Shown one piece after another: positions 8,021-15,155 of a stretch of DNA of 17,747 nt. The stretch's first letter is position 1; the number at the start of each line of letters is the position of its first letter. Below the pieces are notes generated by a model that searched no databases, had not been told where the DNA came from, and worked only from the letters and a program-made list of their open reading frames with translations. Source of the DNA: Actinobacteria bacterium UBA912. GTDB taxonomy: Bacteria > Actinomycetota > Coriobacteriia > Anaerosomatales > UBA912. Location of the stretch: contig DBEG01000145.1 of assembly GCA_002293965.1 (NCBI GenBank), positions 1-17,747 of the forward strand, given 5' to 3'. The translations under genes and the position numbers were made by a program.

Positions 8021-9103
8021 TCAGCCTCCGAACCTTGCTTCGATCGCATCCACGATCTGCACTGCAGCATTGCCGTCACCGTAGACCGATGGCTTCGCCC
8101 CAGGCTTAGCCATGACGGAGATAGCCGCAACGATCCTCTCGCTATCTGCTCCAGCCAACGTGTTCCAGCCGAGCTCCACGGTCTCGGTCCACTCCGTCTC
8201 CTCGCGCATGGTCACGCAGGGCACGCCGAAGAAATAGGCCTCCTTCTGCATGCCGCCGGAATCGGTGAGGATTCCCTTAGCGCTACGCAGCAGCGAAACG
8301 GTGTCGATGTAGGAGATCGGGGGCACGACAATGATGTTTTCGGCAGAAGCCACAGTTGCTCCCAGGCCGAAATCCTCAAGATTCTTGCTGGTTCGGGGAT
8401 GGATCGCCCACAGCACAGGCAGGTCCAAACGCGCAAACGCCGAGATGATCTCTCGGAGGCGAGGCTTGCTGTCGCTATTGCCGGCGCGATGCACAGTGGC
8501 GAAGTAGAACTCGCCGGGCTTCACTCCGTATTGCTGCAGCGCCTGTGACGGATCGACGTGCTCGGCGAAGAACTTGGCGGTATCCAACATCACGTCACCG
8601 ACCAGATGGACGCCCCTTGTGATGCCTTCGGCGGCGAGATTAGCGACGGATACACGTGTGGGGCAAAGCAGAAGTTCTGAGATGTGGTCGACCAGAACTC
8701 GGTTTATCTCTTCTGGCATCGACCTGTTGAACGAGCGCAACCCGGCTTCGACATGTGCTACTGGGATGCTGAGCTTGGCCGCCGCCAGTCCTGCTGCCAG
8801 GGTCGTGTTGGTGTCGCCATAGACGACCACCAGATCGGGGTTCTTCTCGATGAAGAGCTCTTCTAGCATCGGCATCATCTCGCCGGTCTGTCTGGCATGT
8901 GACCCAGACCCCACCGCAAGATTGAAGTCCGGCTTCGGGATACCCAGCTGTTCGAAGAACACGTCGCTCATCGCATAGTCGTAATGCTGGCCCGAGTGTA
9001 CGAGCAGCTCATCGTGTGACTCGCGCAAAGCGCGGCAGACCGGTGCAGCCTTCACGAACTGCGGTCTGGCTCCGACGACCGATATGACAGTGAGTCGCCT
9101 CAC
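8021..9103 (-). CDS. wbpI: UDP-2,3-diacetamido-2,3-dideoxyglucuronate 2-epimerase (WbpI/WlbD-like), non-hydrolysing family
   Basis: The 360-residue product is a clear non-hydrolysing UDP-GlcNAc 2-epimerase family member. It has GARPQFVKAAP (11-21), GDTNTT (96-101), HVEAGLRS (117-124), PEEINR (130-135), VHRAGN (204-209) and TDSGGMQKEA. D97, E119, a glutamate of PEE, and H205 match the catalytic and substrate residues known from E. coli WecB. By sequence alone it could be WecB (UDP-GlcNAc to UDP-ManNAc). The four preceding genes make UDP-GlcNAc3NAcA, so the neighbourhood favours inversion of C2 of that sugar to give UDP-ManNAc3NAcA, the WbpI/WlbD reaction. Many relatives have glutamate where this has G208 in HRAGN; I do not know whether this matters for specificity. 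The start is GTG 9103, overlapping the aminotransferase stop by GTGA. Confidence 0.85.
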   Translation of the reverse strand: MRRLTVISVVGARPQFVKAAPVCRALRESHDELLVHSGQHYDYAMSDVFFEQLGIPKPDFNLAVGSGSHARQTGEMMPMLEELFIEKNPDLVVVYGDTNTTLAAGLAAAKLSIPVAHVEAGLRSFNRSMPEEINRVLVDHISELLLCPTRVSVANLAAEGITRGVHLVGDVMLDTAKFFAEHVDPSQALQQYGVKPGEFYFATVHRAGNSDSKPRLREIISAFARLDLPVLWAIHPRTSKNLEDFGLGATVASAENIIVVPPISYIDTVSLLRSAKGILTDSGGMQKEAYFFGVPCVTMREETEWTETVELGWNTLAGADSERIVAAISVMAKPGAKPSVYGDGNAAVQIVDAIEARFGG

Positions 9104-10215
9104 ACTACCGCCGCCTTCACTACTGCCACGACTTGCTCTATCTGCTCTCGGGTGATTCCCGGGAACGCGGGAAGAGCGAATGTCCGGGCATCACACGACT
9201 CCGCAACCGGCAAAGAAGGCTGGACGTAGCCCGGCTTCTTGGTGAACACCTCTTGCTCGTGCAAGGCCAGCGGATAGTAAAGCGCGGTGCCGATACCCGC
9301 AGCGGTCAGAGCCCGCATGACCTGTTCTGTTGCCCCAGCCGTCTGGGCCTTCACGATATAGAGATGGTATACCTGCTCGCCGAACTCACGCGTCACCGGT
9401 AGCTCCAAGGCAGACACGTCGGCAAGGAGCTCGTCGTAGATCGCTGCAGCCTCGCGGCGTTGCACATTCCACCCATCCAGGTGCGGCAACTTGCAGAGCA
9501 GTATCGCGGCTTGCAGGGAATCCAGCCTGCTGTTCGTGCCGAAGGTATCATGGAAGTACTTCTTCGTCGTCCCGTGCTGCGCGAGGTTACGGATCTTCTT
9601 AGCGAGAACCTCGTCATCGGTGGTCACGATCCCGCCGTCTCCGGCACACCCGAGGTTCTTGCTCGGGAAGAAGGAGAACGCAGCAGCATGTCCGAGCGAG
9701 CCTGCCTTCCTGCCCTTGTACGTCGCGCCGATCGCCTGGCAAGCATCCTCGATGACCAGCAGGTCGTGTGATCGCGCAAGCGCGAGCAGGGGATCCATGT
9801 CCACACACTGTCCGAAGATGTGCACGGGCATGATGGCCTTGGTGCGCTCGGTGATAGCAGCCTCGAGCTTTGAGACGTCCATGTTATAGGTCCCGGGCTC
9901 GATGTCGACGAAGACAGGAGTGGCCCCAACATGCGCGATCGCCTCAACGGTCGCGAAGAAGGTGAACGGAGTCGTGATGACCTCGTCGCCCTTGCCTATC
10001 CCCATCGCCGCCAATATGAGGAAGAGCGCGTCGGTACCGTTCCCGCAAGCAACGGCGTGCTTGGTGCCGCAGTAGCTAGCAATCTGTTCCTCGAGTTCTT
10101 TGACCTTGGGGCCGCCGATGAACGCGGCGTTGGCCATGACCTCGCCGATAGCTGCGTCCAACTCGGACTTGAGCTCCATGTATTGCGCTTTCAGGTCAAG
10201 AAGGGGTACTCCCAT
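9100..10215 (-). CDS. wbpE: PLP-dependent sugar aminotransferase, DegT/DnrJ/EryC1/StrS family (WbpE/WlbC-like)
   Basis: This 371-residue aminotransferase uses PLP to place an amino group on a keto-sugar nucleotide, normally with glutamate as donor. In the pathway proposed here it would aminate C3 of UDP-3-keto-GlcNAcA. Family marks are CGNGTDAL (57-64), the phosphate-side loop TPFTFFATVEA (82-92), IEDACQ (155-160, where D157 pairs with the PLP ring nitrogen), and FSFFPSKNLGCAGDGG (180-195), with K186 as the Schiff-base lysine. TNSRLDSLQAAIL and YHLY follow as expected. The ATG at 10215 has AAGGAGAG seven bases upstream, the best ribosome site in this block. It follows an 87-base gap after the acetyltransferase gene, so it may be translated independently. 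Its 3' end overlaps the epimerase gene by GTGA. The family assignment is secure. The exact substrate is inferred from neighbours. Confidence 0.92.
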   Translation of the reverse strand: MGVPLLDLKAQYMELKSELDAAIGEVMANAAFIGGPKVKELEEQIASYCGTKHAVACGNGTDALFLILAAMGIGKGDEVITTPFTFFATVEAIAHVGATPVFVDIEPGTYNMDVSKLEAAITERTKAIMPVHIFGQCVDMDPLLALARSHDLLVIEDACQAIGATYKGRKAGSLGHAAAFSFFPSKNLGCAGDGGIVTTDDEVLAKKIRNLAQHGTTKKYFHDTFGTNSRLDSLQAAILLCKLPHLDGWNVQRREAAAIYDELLADVSALELPVTREFGEQVYHLYIVKAQTAGATEQVMRALTAAGIGTALYYPLALHEQEVFTKKPGYVQPSLPVAESCDARTFALPAFPGITREQIEQVVAVVKAAVV

Positions 10216-10302
10216 ACGGTGACTCTCCTTAATCAGTCGAAGTCCAGCTTACATCTTGGGGCATCACAGCGCAGTGCGTGCCAACTCGTCATCCGGCTGT
10301 AA
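10216..10302. other. 87-base gap inside the sugar-nucleotide operon
   Basis: This is the largest gap within the five-gene pathway. Apart from the AAGGAGAG ribosome site of the aminotransferase at 10223-10230, I see no good promoter, terminator or small gene in it. Confidence 0.5.
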
Positions 10303-11109
10303 CTAACCCTCAGCGTTTTCCAGCAGTTCCTCGGCGGGTACCGGGCGGACCGGCTTGGCCGGAACCCCCATCACGATCGTATTCGCGGGCACGTCCTTTG
10401 TGACGACAGCGCCGGTCGCAATGAACGCCTCGGCACCGATCTCGATGCCGGGCAGGATGTGTGCGCCGCCGCCCACGCGGGCTCCTCGGCGGACGGTACA
10501 TCCGCGAAGGTGCTTGAACCGCGCTTGCGTCCTGCCCATGAAGTTGTCGTTGGTGGTCACCACCATGGGCGCGATGAAGACGTCCTCCTCGAGGATGACG
10601 TAGGCGGTGATGTATGCGCCGCTCTGGATCTTCGTGCGCGAGCCGATCGTGGTGTCGTTCTCGACGGTGACCGAGCGGCCGATGACGACGCCATCGCCCA
10701 TCATGCACCGCTCCCGGACGCCCGCGTTGTCACCGACGATGCAACGCTCGCCGAAGGTGGTGCCGGCCATCAGCACCGTGTGGCTTCCCACCGAGCAGCC
10801 CGCGCCGAGCCGCACGCCGGTAAGTTCCTCGCGCTTGGCTGTCGATGATGCCGCTAGCCGGGGCCGCCTGCCGATAACCGCGAAATCCGCCACATGGACA
10901 CCGGCGGCAAGTTCAGCCCCTACGCAGATCGTCACGTGGTTGCCGATCGAGCATCCATCGGCGATGTGCGCCCCAGCTTCGATCACCACGAACGAGCCGA
11001 CCGTCACGCCCTCGCCGATTCTGACATCTTCGCCTACGGAAACGCCCAGCCCATGCTCAAAGCCCTCACCGACGACGGCGCTATCAGCGAGGTGCATGCC
11101 GTGACCCAT
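10303..11109 (-). CDS. wbpD: Hexapeptide-repeat N-acetyltransferase (WbpD/WlbB-like), extended
   Basis: This 268-residue protein is built almost entirely of left-handed beta-helix hexapeptide repeats ([LIV]-G-x-x-x-x), as in acetyl-CoA-dependent sugar acetyltransferases, which act as trimers. The C-terminal half carries VTTNDNFMG (near residue 200), RRGARVGGGAHILPGIEIG and TKDVPANTIVMGVPAKPVRP, the usual end of WbpD/WlbB-type enzymes. In this pathway it would acetylate the 3-amino group of UDP-GlcNAc3NA. It is longer than WbpD proteins I know (about 190 residues). The first 100 residues add further repeats, with an interruption near 80-103 (GRRPRLAASSTAKREELTGV), and this part could be a second sensor or trimer-contact section. 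The ATG at 11109 lies three bases after the oxidoreductase stop, with GGAGG eight bases upstream. FdtC/QdtC-type 3-N-acetyltransferases are an alternative. Confidence 0.85.
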   Translation of the reverse strand: MGHGMHLADSAVVGEGFEHGLGVSVGEDVRIGEGVTVGSFVVIEAGAHIADGCSIGNHVTICVGAELAAGVHVADFAVIGRRPRLAASSTAKREELTGVRLGAGCSVGSHTVLMAGTTFGERCIVGDNAGVRERCMMGDGVVIGRSVTVENDTTIGSRTKIQSGAYITAYVILEEDVFIAPMVVTTNDNFMGRTQARFKHLRGCTVRRGARVGGGAHILPGIEIGAEAFIATGAVVTKDVPANTIVMGVPAKPVRPVPAEELLENAEG

Positions 11110-11112
11110 CGG

Positions 11113-12138
11113 CTATACCTCCAGCTTGGTCGAGACCGGTGCGCCTAGGCCCTTCATCGACTCATCGACGGCTTCGAGCACACGTACGACGCAAAGGCCT
11201 GCTCGGCCATCGCTCCTGGGCGTCTGCCCGCTGCGACAGCAATCCAGAAAGTGCTGAACCTCCGTGGACAGCGGTTCCTTGAGAGGGACCCAGGGCACGT
11301 TGATGTCCCCGAAACGCAAGGTGAGGTCTTCGCCGTAGGCCATGGCGCTTTCCGGCTCGCCCACGCCCCGGTCGTAGATCCAAATCTTCTCGGTGGCCTC
11401 CATGTCGTCGAACACGAGCATCTTCGTAGTGCCGACGACAGTAAGCTTCCTGACCTTGTGCGGATCGAGCCAGCTTACGTGGATGTTAGCCATCTTACCG
11501 CTCGGGAAGTGCAGGTTCGCGAAGACGGTGTCCTGGACTCCGTCCGTGACATAGGCCGCACCGTTGGCGCTGACGTAATCCGGCCGCTCGCCTAGCAGAT
11601 GCAACACGATCGATACATCGTGTGGCGCGAGCGACCAGAAGGCGTTCTCCTCGGTGCGGACCTTTCCAAGGTTCAGGCGCTGCATATATAGATAGAGCAG
11701 ATCGCCCATCTCACCTGACTCGATGTAGTTCTTGATCCAGTCGATCGCCGAATGGTAGACCATCAGGTGTCCGACCATCAGTATGACTCCGGCGGCATCC
11801 GCGGCGAGCACGAGCTTCTCGGCGTCTGCGCTGGTAAGCGTAAGCGGCTTCTCCACGAAGCAGTGCTTGCCAGCAGCGATGACCTTGCTCGCGATCGCGA
11901 AGTGGCTTGGCGCACTGGTGACCACGACCACGGCGTCGATATCGGCGCGCGCGAGCATGGCGTCGAGGTCAGTGGTGGTATCGGCATACGGGTAGAGATC
12001 GGCGAATCGCGCAAGGTTGCGCGCGTCGGTGTCAACGGCGGCCACGATCTGGGCATCCGCGAGTTTGTCGAGGTTGCGCACGACGTTGGGACCCCAGTAG
12101 CCGAAGCCTACGACCCCCAACCTCACCGGCGCGCTCAC
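11113..12138 (-). CDS. wbpB: Gfo/Idh/MocA NAD-dependent sugar-nucleotide 3-oxidase (WbpB/WlbA-like)
   Basis: This 341-residue oxidoreductase has an N-terminal Rossmann fold (VGFGYWGPNVVRNL, from residue 10), the family EKPL motif (96-99) with the catalytic lysine, and GHLMVYHSAI (123-132). SLAPHDVSIVLHLLG (about 169-183) carries the conserved aspartate/histidine region. WbpB/WlbA enzymes oxidise the C3 hydroxyl of UDP-GlcNAcA to a keto group, using a tightly bound NAD that 2-oxoglutarate can regenerate, so that the aminotransferase can act next. The start is GTG 12138, overlapping the dehydrogenase stop by GTGA. It lies directly after WbpA and three bases before the acetyltransferase, exactly where the pathway would place it. 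Family membership is certain. The precise substrate rests on gene context. Confidence 0.9.
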   Translation of the reverse strand: MSAPVRLGVVGFGYWGPNVVRNLDKLADAQIVAAVDTDARNLARFADLYPYADTTTDLDAMLARADIDAVVVVTSAPSHFAIASKVIAAGKHCFVEKPLTLTSADAEKLVLAADAAGVILMVGHLMVYHSAIDWIKNYIESGEMGDLLYLYMQRLNLGKVRTEENAFWSLAPHDVSIVLHLLGERPDYVSANGAAYVTDGVQDTVFANLHFPSGKMANIHVSWLDPHKVRKLTVVGTTKMLVFDDMEATEKIWIYDRGVGEPESAMAYGEDLTLRFGDINVPWVPLKEPLSTEVQHFLDCCRSGQTPRSDGRAGLCVVRVLEAVDESMKGLGAPVSTKLEV

Positions 12139-13430
12139 AGCAACACCACCTTCGGGTCGCCGGCAGCCTTCAGGGCATTGCGGGTATCGAGCACGAGCGA
12201 CGCCTCGCGCAGCACGAGGTCGTAGTCGACCCCGGAGTGGTTGGTGATCACGAGCACGACATCTGCCGAGGAGACCTCCTCGGCGGTCAGCTCGACTTTG
12301 GGGATTGCCACCCCACCTGCCGAGAAAGTCGGCACATGGGGGTCGTGGTAGACGACTTCGGCGCCTTTTTCGGCGAGCAGCTCAGTGACGATGATCGCGG
12401 GGGATTCGCGCATATCGCTGATGTCGGGCTTGTAGGCGACGCCGAGCACGAGCACGCGCGAGCCGTTGAGCGATTTGCGGTGACGGTTGAGTGCGTCCAT
12501 CAGGCGCTCGATCACGTAGTAGGGCATCGATTCGTTGATCCTGCCGGACAGGTCTATGAACTCGGTCCGAAAGTCGTACTGGCGAGCCTTCCATGACAGG
12601 TAGAGCGGGTCGATCGGGATGCAGTGTCCGCCCAGACCGGGGCCCGGGTAGAACGGCATGAAGCCGAACGGTTTGGTCTTCGCAGCGTCTATGACCTCCC
12701 ACAGGTTGATCCCCATGCGATTGGACAGCAGCAACAACTCGTTGACGAGCGCGATGTTCACTCCCCTGAATGTGTTCTCGAGAAGCTTGGTCATCTCGGC
12801 AGCCTGGGTCGAGGATACCGGCACGAGTGTATCGATGAAACGCCCGTACATGGCCACCGCGAGTGCGGTGCACTGCTTGGTCACGCCTCCAACGACCTTG
12901 GGAGTGTTGCGGGTCTGGAACACAGGGTTGCCCGGATCGACCCTCTCTGGCGAGAAGGCTAGGAACAGATCGACGCCGACCTTGCGGCCGCCGGACTCGA
13001 GTATCGGGCGGATGACCTCTTCGGTCGTGCCCGGATACGTGGTCGACTCCAACGTAACCAGCGCGCCAGCCTTGATATGCGGTGTGATCGAGCGTGCGGC
13101 TGACTCCATATAGGAGGTGTCGGGTTGCTTCATCTCATCGAGCGGGGTCGGGACGCAGATCGCGATCGCATCACAGTCCGCCATCGCCGAGAAGTCCGTG
13201 GTCGCGCTGATGATCCCCCTCCCAACGAGGCTCGCAAGCTCGGATCCATCCACGTCGGGGATGTAGTTCTCGCCGCGGTCGAGCTGAGCCACCCGCTGCG
13301 CCGAGACATCGACTCCGATGACCCTGTAACCCGCCTTAGCCATCTCGACAGCGAGCGGAAGGCCTACATAACCCAAGCCCACAACGCCGAGAACCGCTGT
13401 GCCGTCTTCCAAGCGCTCGTCCAAGCCCAT
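12135..13430 (-). CDS. wbpA: UDP-N-acetylglucosamine 6-dehydrogenase (WbpA-like nucleotide sugar dehydrogenase)
   Basis: This is an NAD-dependent four-electron dehydrogenase of the UDP-Glc/GDP-Man dehydrogenase family, 431 residues long. It should oxidise C6 of UDP-GlcNAc to the uronic acid and so open the pathway. The NAD site is GVVGLGYVGLPLAVEM (15-30). A catalytic-domain helix reads AEMTKLLENTFRGVNIALVNE (211-231, with K215 conserved). The nucleophilic cysteine is C270 in FYPGPGLGGHCIPIDPLYLS (260-279), wording typical of UDP-GlcNAc rather than UDP-Glc dehydrogenases. GVAYKPDISDMRESPA marks the C-terminal domain. WecC (UDP-ManNAc dehydrogenase) is the alternative, but WbpB and WbpE neighbours favour WbpA. 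The start is ATG 13430, with GGAGAG only two bases away. A TTG at 13424 would have better spacing (eight bases). The gene is 31 bases downstream of fabZ. Confidence 0.92.
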   Translation of the reverse strand: MGLDERLEDGTAVLGVVGLGYVGLPLAVEMAKAGYRVIGVDVSAQRVAQLDRGENYIPDVDGSELASLVGRGIISATTDFSAMADCDAIAICVPTPLDEMKQPDTSYMESAARSITPHIKAGALVTLESTTYPGTTEEVIRPILESGGRKVGVDLFLAFSPERVDPGNPVFQTRNTPKVVGGVTKQCTALAVAMYGRFIDTLVPVSSTQAAEMTKLLENTFRGVNIALVNELLLLSNRMGINLWEVIDAAKTKPFGFMPFYPGPGLGGHCIPIDPLYLSWKARQYDFRTEFIDLSGRINESMPYYVIERLMDALNRHRKSLNGSRVLVLGVAYKPDISDMRESPAIIVTELLAEKGAEVVYHDPHVPTFSAGGVAIPKVELTAEEVSSADVVLVITNHSGVDYDLVLREASLVLDTRNALKAAGDPKVVLL

Positions 13431-13461
13431 TGCTCTCCGATCATCTCCGTCATGAACCGAA

Positions 13462-13884
13462 CTATTTTATCGCAAACATCAACTCTCCACTGCATGCGAT
13501 TTCATCGCCTACGTAGGCTGCTGCCTCGCCGAACCCGATCGGGCCTCGGCTCTTGGTGATACGACACTCGAGTCGAAGTGTATCGCCGGGGGCGACCTGG
13601 CGTTTGAACCGCACTTTGTCGATTCCGGCGAAGTATCCGATCTTCCCGGCATTGTGGGGCAACGCGAGAAGCGCCGCTGCGCCAACCTGGGCGAGCGCTT
13701 CGACGATGAGCACGCCCGGCATCACCGGATGGCCGGGAAAGTGACCCGGGACCCAGAAGGCGTCTTCGGTGACCGCGAGCAGACCAGTCGCCTGTTCTCC
13801 GGGAACCAGGTCGGTGATCTCATCGACAAGGAGGAAGGGTTCCCTGTGCGGAATGATGGCTTTGATGGCATCTCTATCGAGCAT
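13462..13884 (-). CDS. fabZ: 3-hydroxyacyl-[acyl-carrier-protein] dehydratase FabZ
   Basis: FabZ dehydrates beta-hydroxyacyl-ACP during fatty acid elongation in the cytoplasm. The 140-residue product is the usual length and has the hot-dog fold motif PGHFPGHPVMPGVLIVEALA (45-64), with catalytic H48 and E62, preceded by IPHREPFLLVDEI. I choose ATG 13884, six bases after AAGGAG, rather than the TTG at 13908, which would add eight unsupported residues. The start lies inside the end of murA (11-base overlap), so the two are probably translated together. It ends 31 bases before wbpA, with no terminator visible in between, so the sugar genes may be read through from the murA-fabZ transcript. Lipid and wall precursor synthesis are thus placed together. 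Confidence 0.95.
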   Translation of the reverse strand: MLDRDAIKAIIPHREPFLLVDEITDLVPGEQATGLLAVTEDAFWVPGHFPGHPVMPGVLIVEALAQVGAAALLALPHNAGKIGYFAGIDKVRFKRQVAPGDTLRLECRITKSRGPIGFGEAAAYVGDEIACSGELMFAIK

Positions 13885-15154
13885 GTCCGTCTCCTTCTTC
13901 CTCGACAACCTTGATGTCGGCGCCGAGGAGTGCCAACTTCTCGACGAATCTCTCGTAGCCCCGCTCGATGTGGTGGACGTCCATGACCTTCGTGGCGCCG
14001 TCTGCGGCGAGTCCAGCGATTACGAGCGCGGCACCGGCGCGCAGGTCGGGTGAGCTCACTGGCGCACCCGAGAGGGTTTCGACACCCCTGACGAGAGCAT
14101 GATGGCCGTCGATGCGGATGTCCGCACCCATCCTGGCCAACTCGTCGGCGAACATGAACCGGTTCTCGAACACGTTCTCGGTGATCACGCAGCTTCCTTC
14201 GGCAACCGACATCATTGCCATGAACTGAGCCTGCATGTCGGTGGGAAAGCCTGGGTGTGGCAACGTCTGGATGTCCACGCTTCTGGGTCGCGCAGGTCCG
14301 GTCACCGTCACTCCGTCGCCGTGGACATCGAGCTTGCAGCCAGCCTGTCCGAGCTTGAATAGCAGCATCTCAAGGTGAGCCGGATCGAATCCGCGCACCG
14401 TGACCGGTCCTCGCGCCATAGCACCGGCGACCAGGAAGGTTCCGGCTTCGATGCGGTCTCCGACCACTGAGTGACCATCTGCGGGATGCAGCCGCTCGAC
14501 ACCCTCCACGGTGATCTCGCCGCTGCCCGCGCCTTCGATCCGCGCACCCATCGAGCACAGGAAGTCCGCTAGGTCGGCGATCTCTGGCTCGCGTGCGGCG
14601 TTCTCGATCGTGGTGGTTCCTTCGGCGAGTACAGCGGCCATCAGCAGGTTCTCTGTTGCACCCACGCTGGGGAAATCGAGTACGACCGGTGCGCCTCGGA
14701 GGCCCTGAGGTGCCGTGGCGTGGATGACGCCGTGGTCGTGTGTGACGCGCACGCCCAGGCTCTCGAGGCCGCGCACGTGCATGTCGATCTTGCGAGAACC
14801 TATCGCACACCCGCCCGGCATCGCGACCTTCGCCTGCCCGTATCTCGCGATGAGCGGACCGAGGACCACTATTGAAGCGCGCATCTTCGAGACCATCTCG
14901 TAGGGTGCCTCGAATGAGGTCACTCCCGAGGTGTCGATTGCGAGCTCGTGGTCGGTGCGAGTGACCCGCGCCCCGAGTCCAGCCAGCACCTCGGCCATCG
15001 TGTGCACATCGCTGATGTCGGGCACGTTGCGTAGCCGGGAGGTCCCGCTAGCGAGCAGTGCTGCCGCCATGAGCTTGAGCGCCGAGTTCTTCGCGCCCTC
15101 TACCCTGACTTCTCCTGCCAGAGGGCTACCGCCCTCGATGATGATCGAGCGCAT
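13874..15154 (-). CDS. murA: UDP-N-acetylglucosamine 1-carboxyvinyltransferase MurA
   Basis: MurA transfers enolpyruvate from PEP to UDP-GlcNAc, the first committed step of peptidoglycan synthesis. The 426-residue protein has EGAKNSALKLMAA with K22 and N23 at the substrate site, AMPGGCAIGSRKIDMHVRGL (111-130) with the PEP-binding cysteine C116 on the mobile loop, and HPGFPTDMQAQFMAMM with the general-base aspartate. A cysteine at this position normally makes the enzyme fosfomycin-sensitive. The ATG at 15154 starts at the conserved RSIIIEGG strand and has AAGGG five bases upstream. It lies one base after the stop of the flavoprotein gene. Upstream in-frame starts would add ten residues of no family meaning. 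Its substrate, UDP-GlcNAc, is also the substrate of WbpA encoded two genes on. Confidence 0.96.
   Translation of the reverse strand: MRSIIIEGGSPLAGEVRVEGAKNSALKLMAAALLASGTSRLRNVPDISDVHTMAEVLAGLGARVTRTDHELAIDTSGVTSFEAPYEMVSKMRASIVVLGPLIARYGQAKVAMPGGCAIGSRKIDMHVRGLESLGVRVTHDHGVIHATAPQGLRGAPVVLDFPSVGATENLLMAAVLAEGTTTIENAAREPEIADLADFLCSMGARIEGAGSGEITVEGVERLHPADGHSVVGDRIEAGTFLVAGAMARGPVTVRGFDPAHLEMLLFKLGQAGCKLDVHGDGVTVTGPARPRSVDIQTLPHPGFPTDMQAQFMAMMSVAEGSCVITENVFENRFMFADELARMGADIRIDGHHALVRGVETLSGAPVSSPDLRAGAALVIAGLAADGATKVMDVHHIERGYERFVEKLALLGADIKVVEEEGDGHAR
13891..13896 (-). promoter_or_regulatory. Ribosome binding site deciding the fabZ start
   Basis: AAGGAG on the minus strand lies six bases before ATG 13884, inside the last codons of murA. 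It supports the shorter 140-residue FabZ. Confidence 0.65.
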
Positions 15155-15155
15155 C

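Noticed and set aside
8021..13430. A simple WecB-WecC route to UDP-ManNAcA
   Set aside because: Two of the enzymes could fit it, but the interposed oxidase, acetyltransferase and aminotransferase would have no role. The five-step diacetamido pathway explains all the genes.
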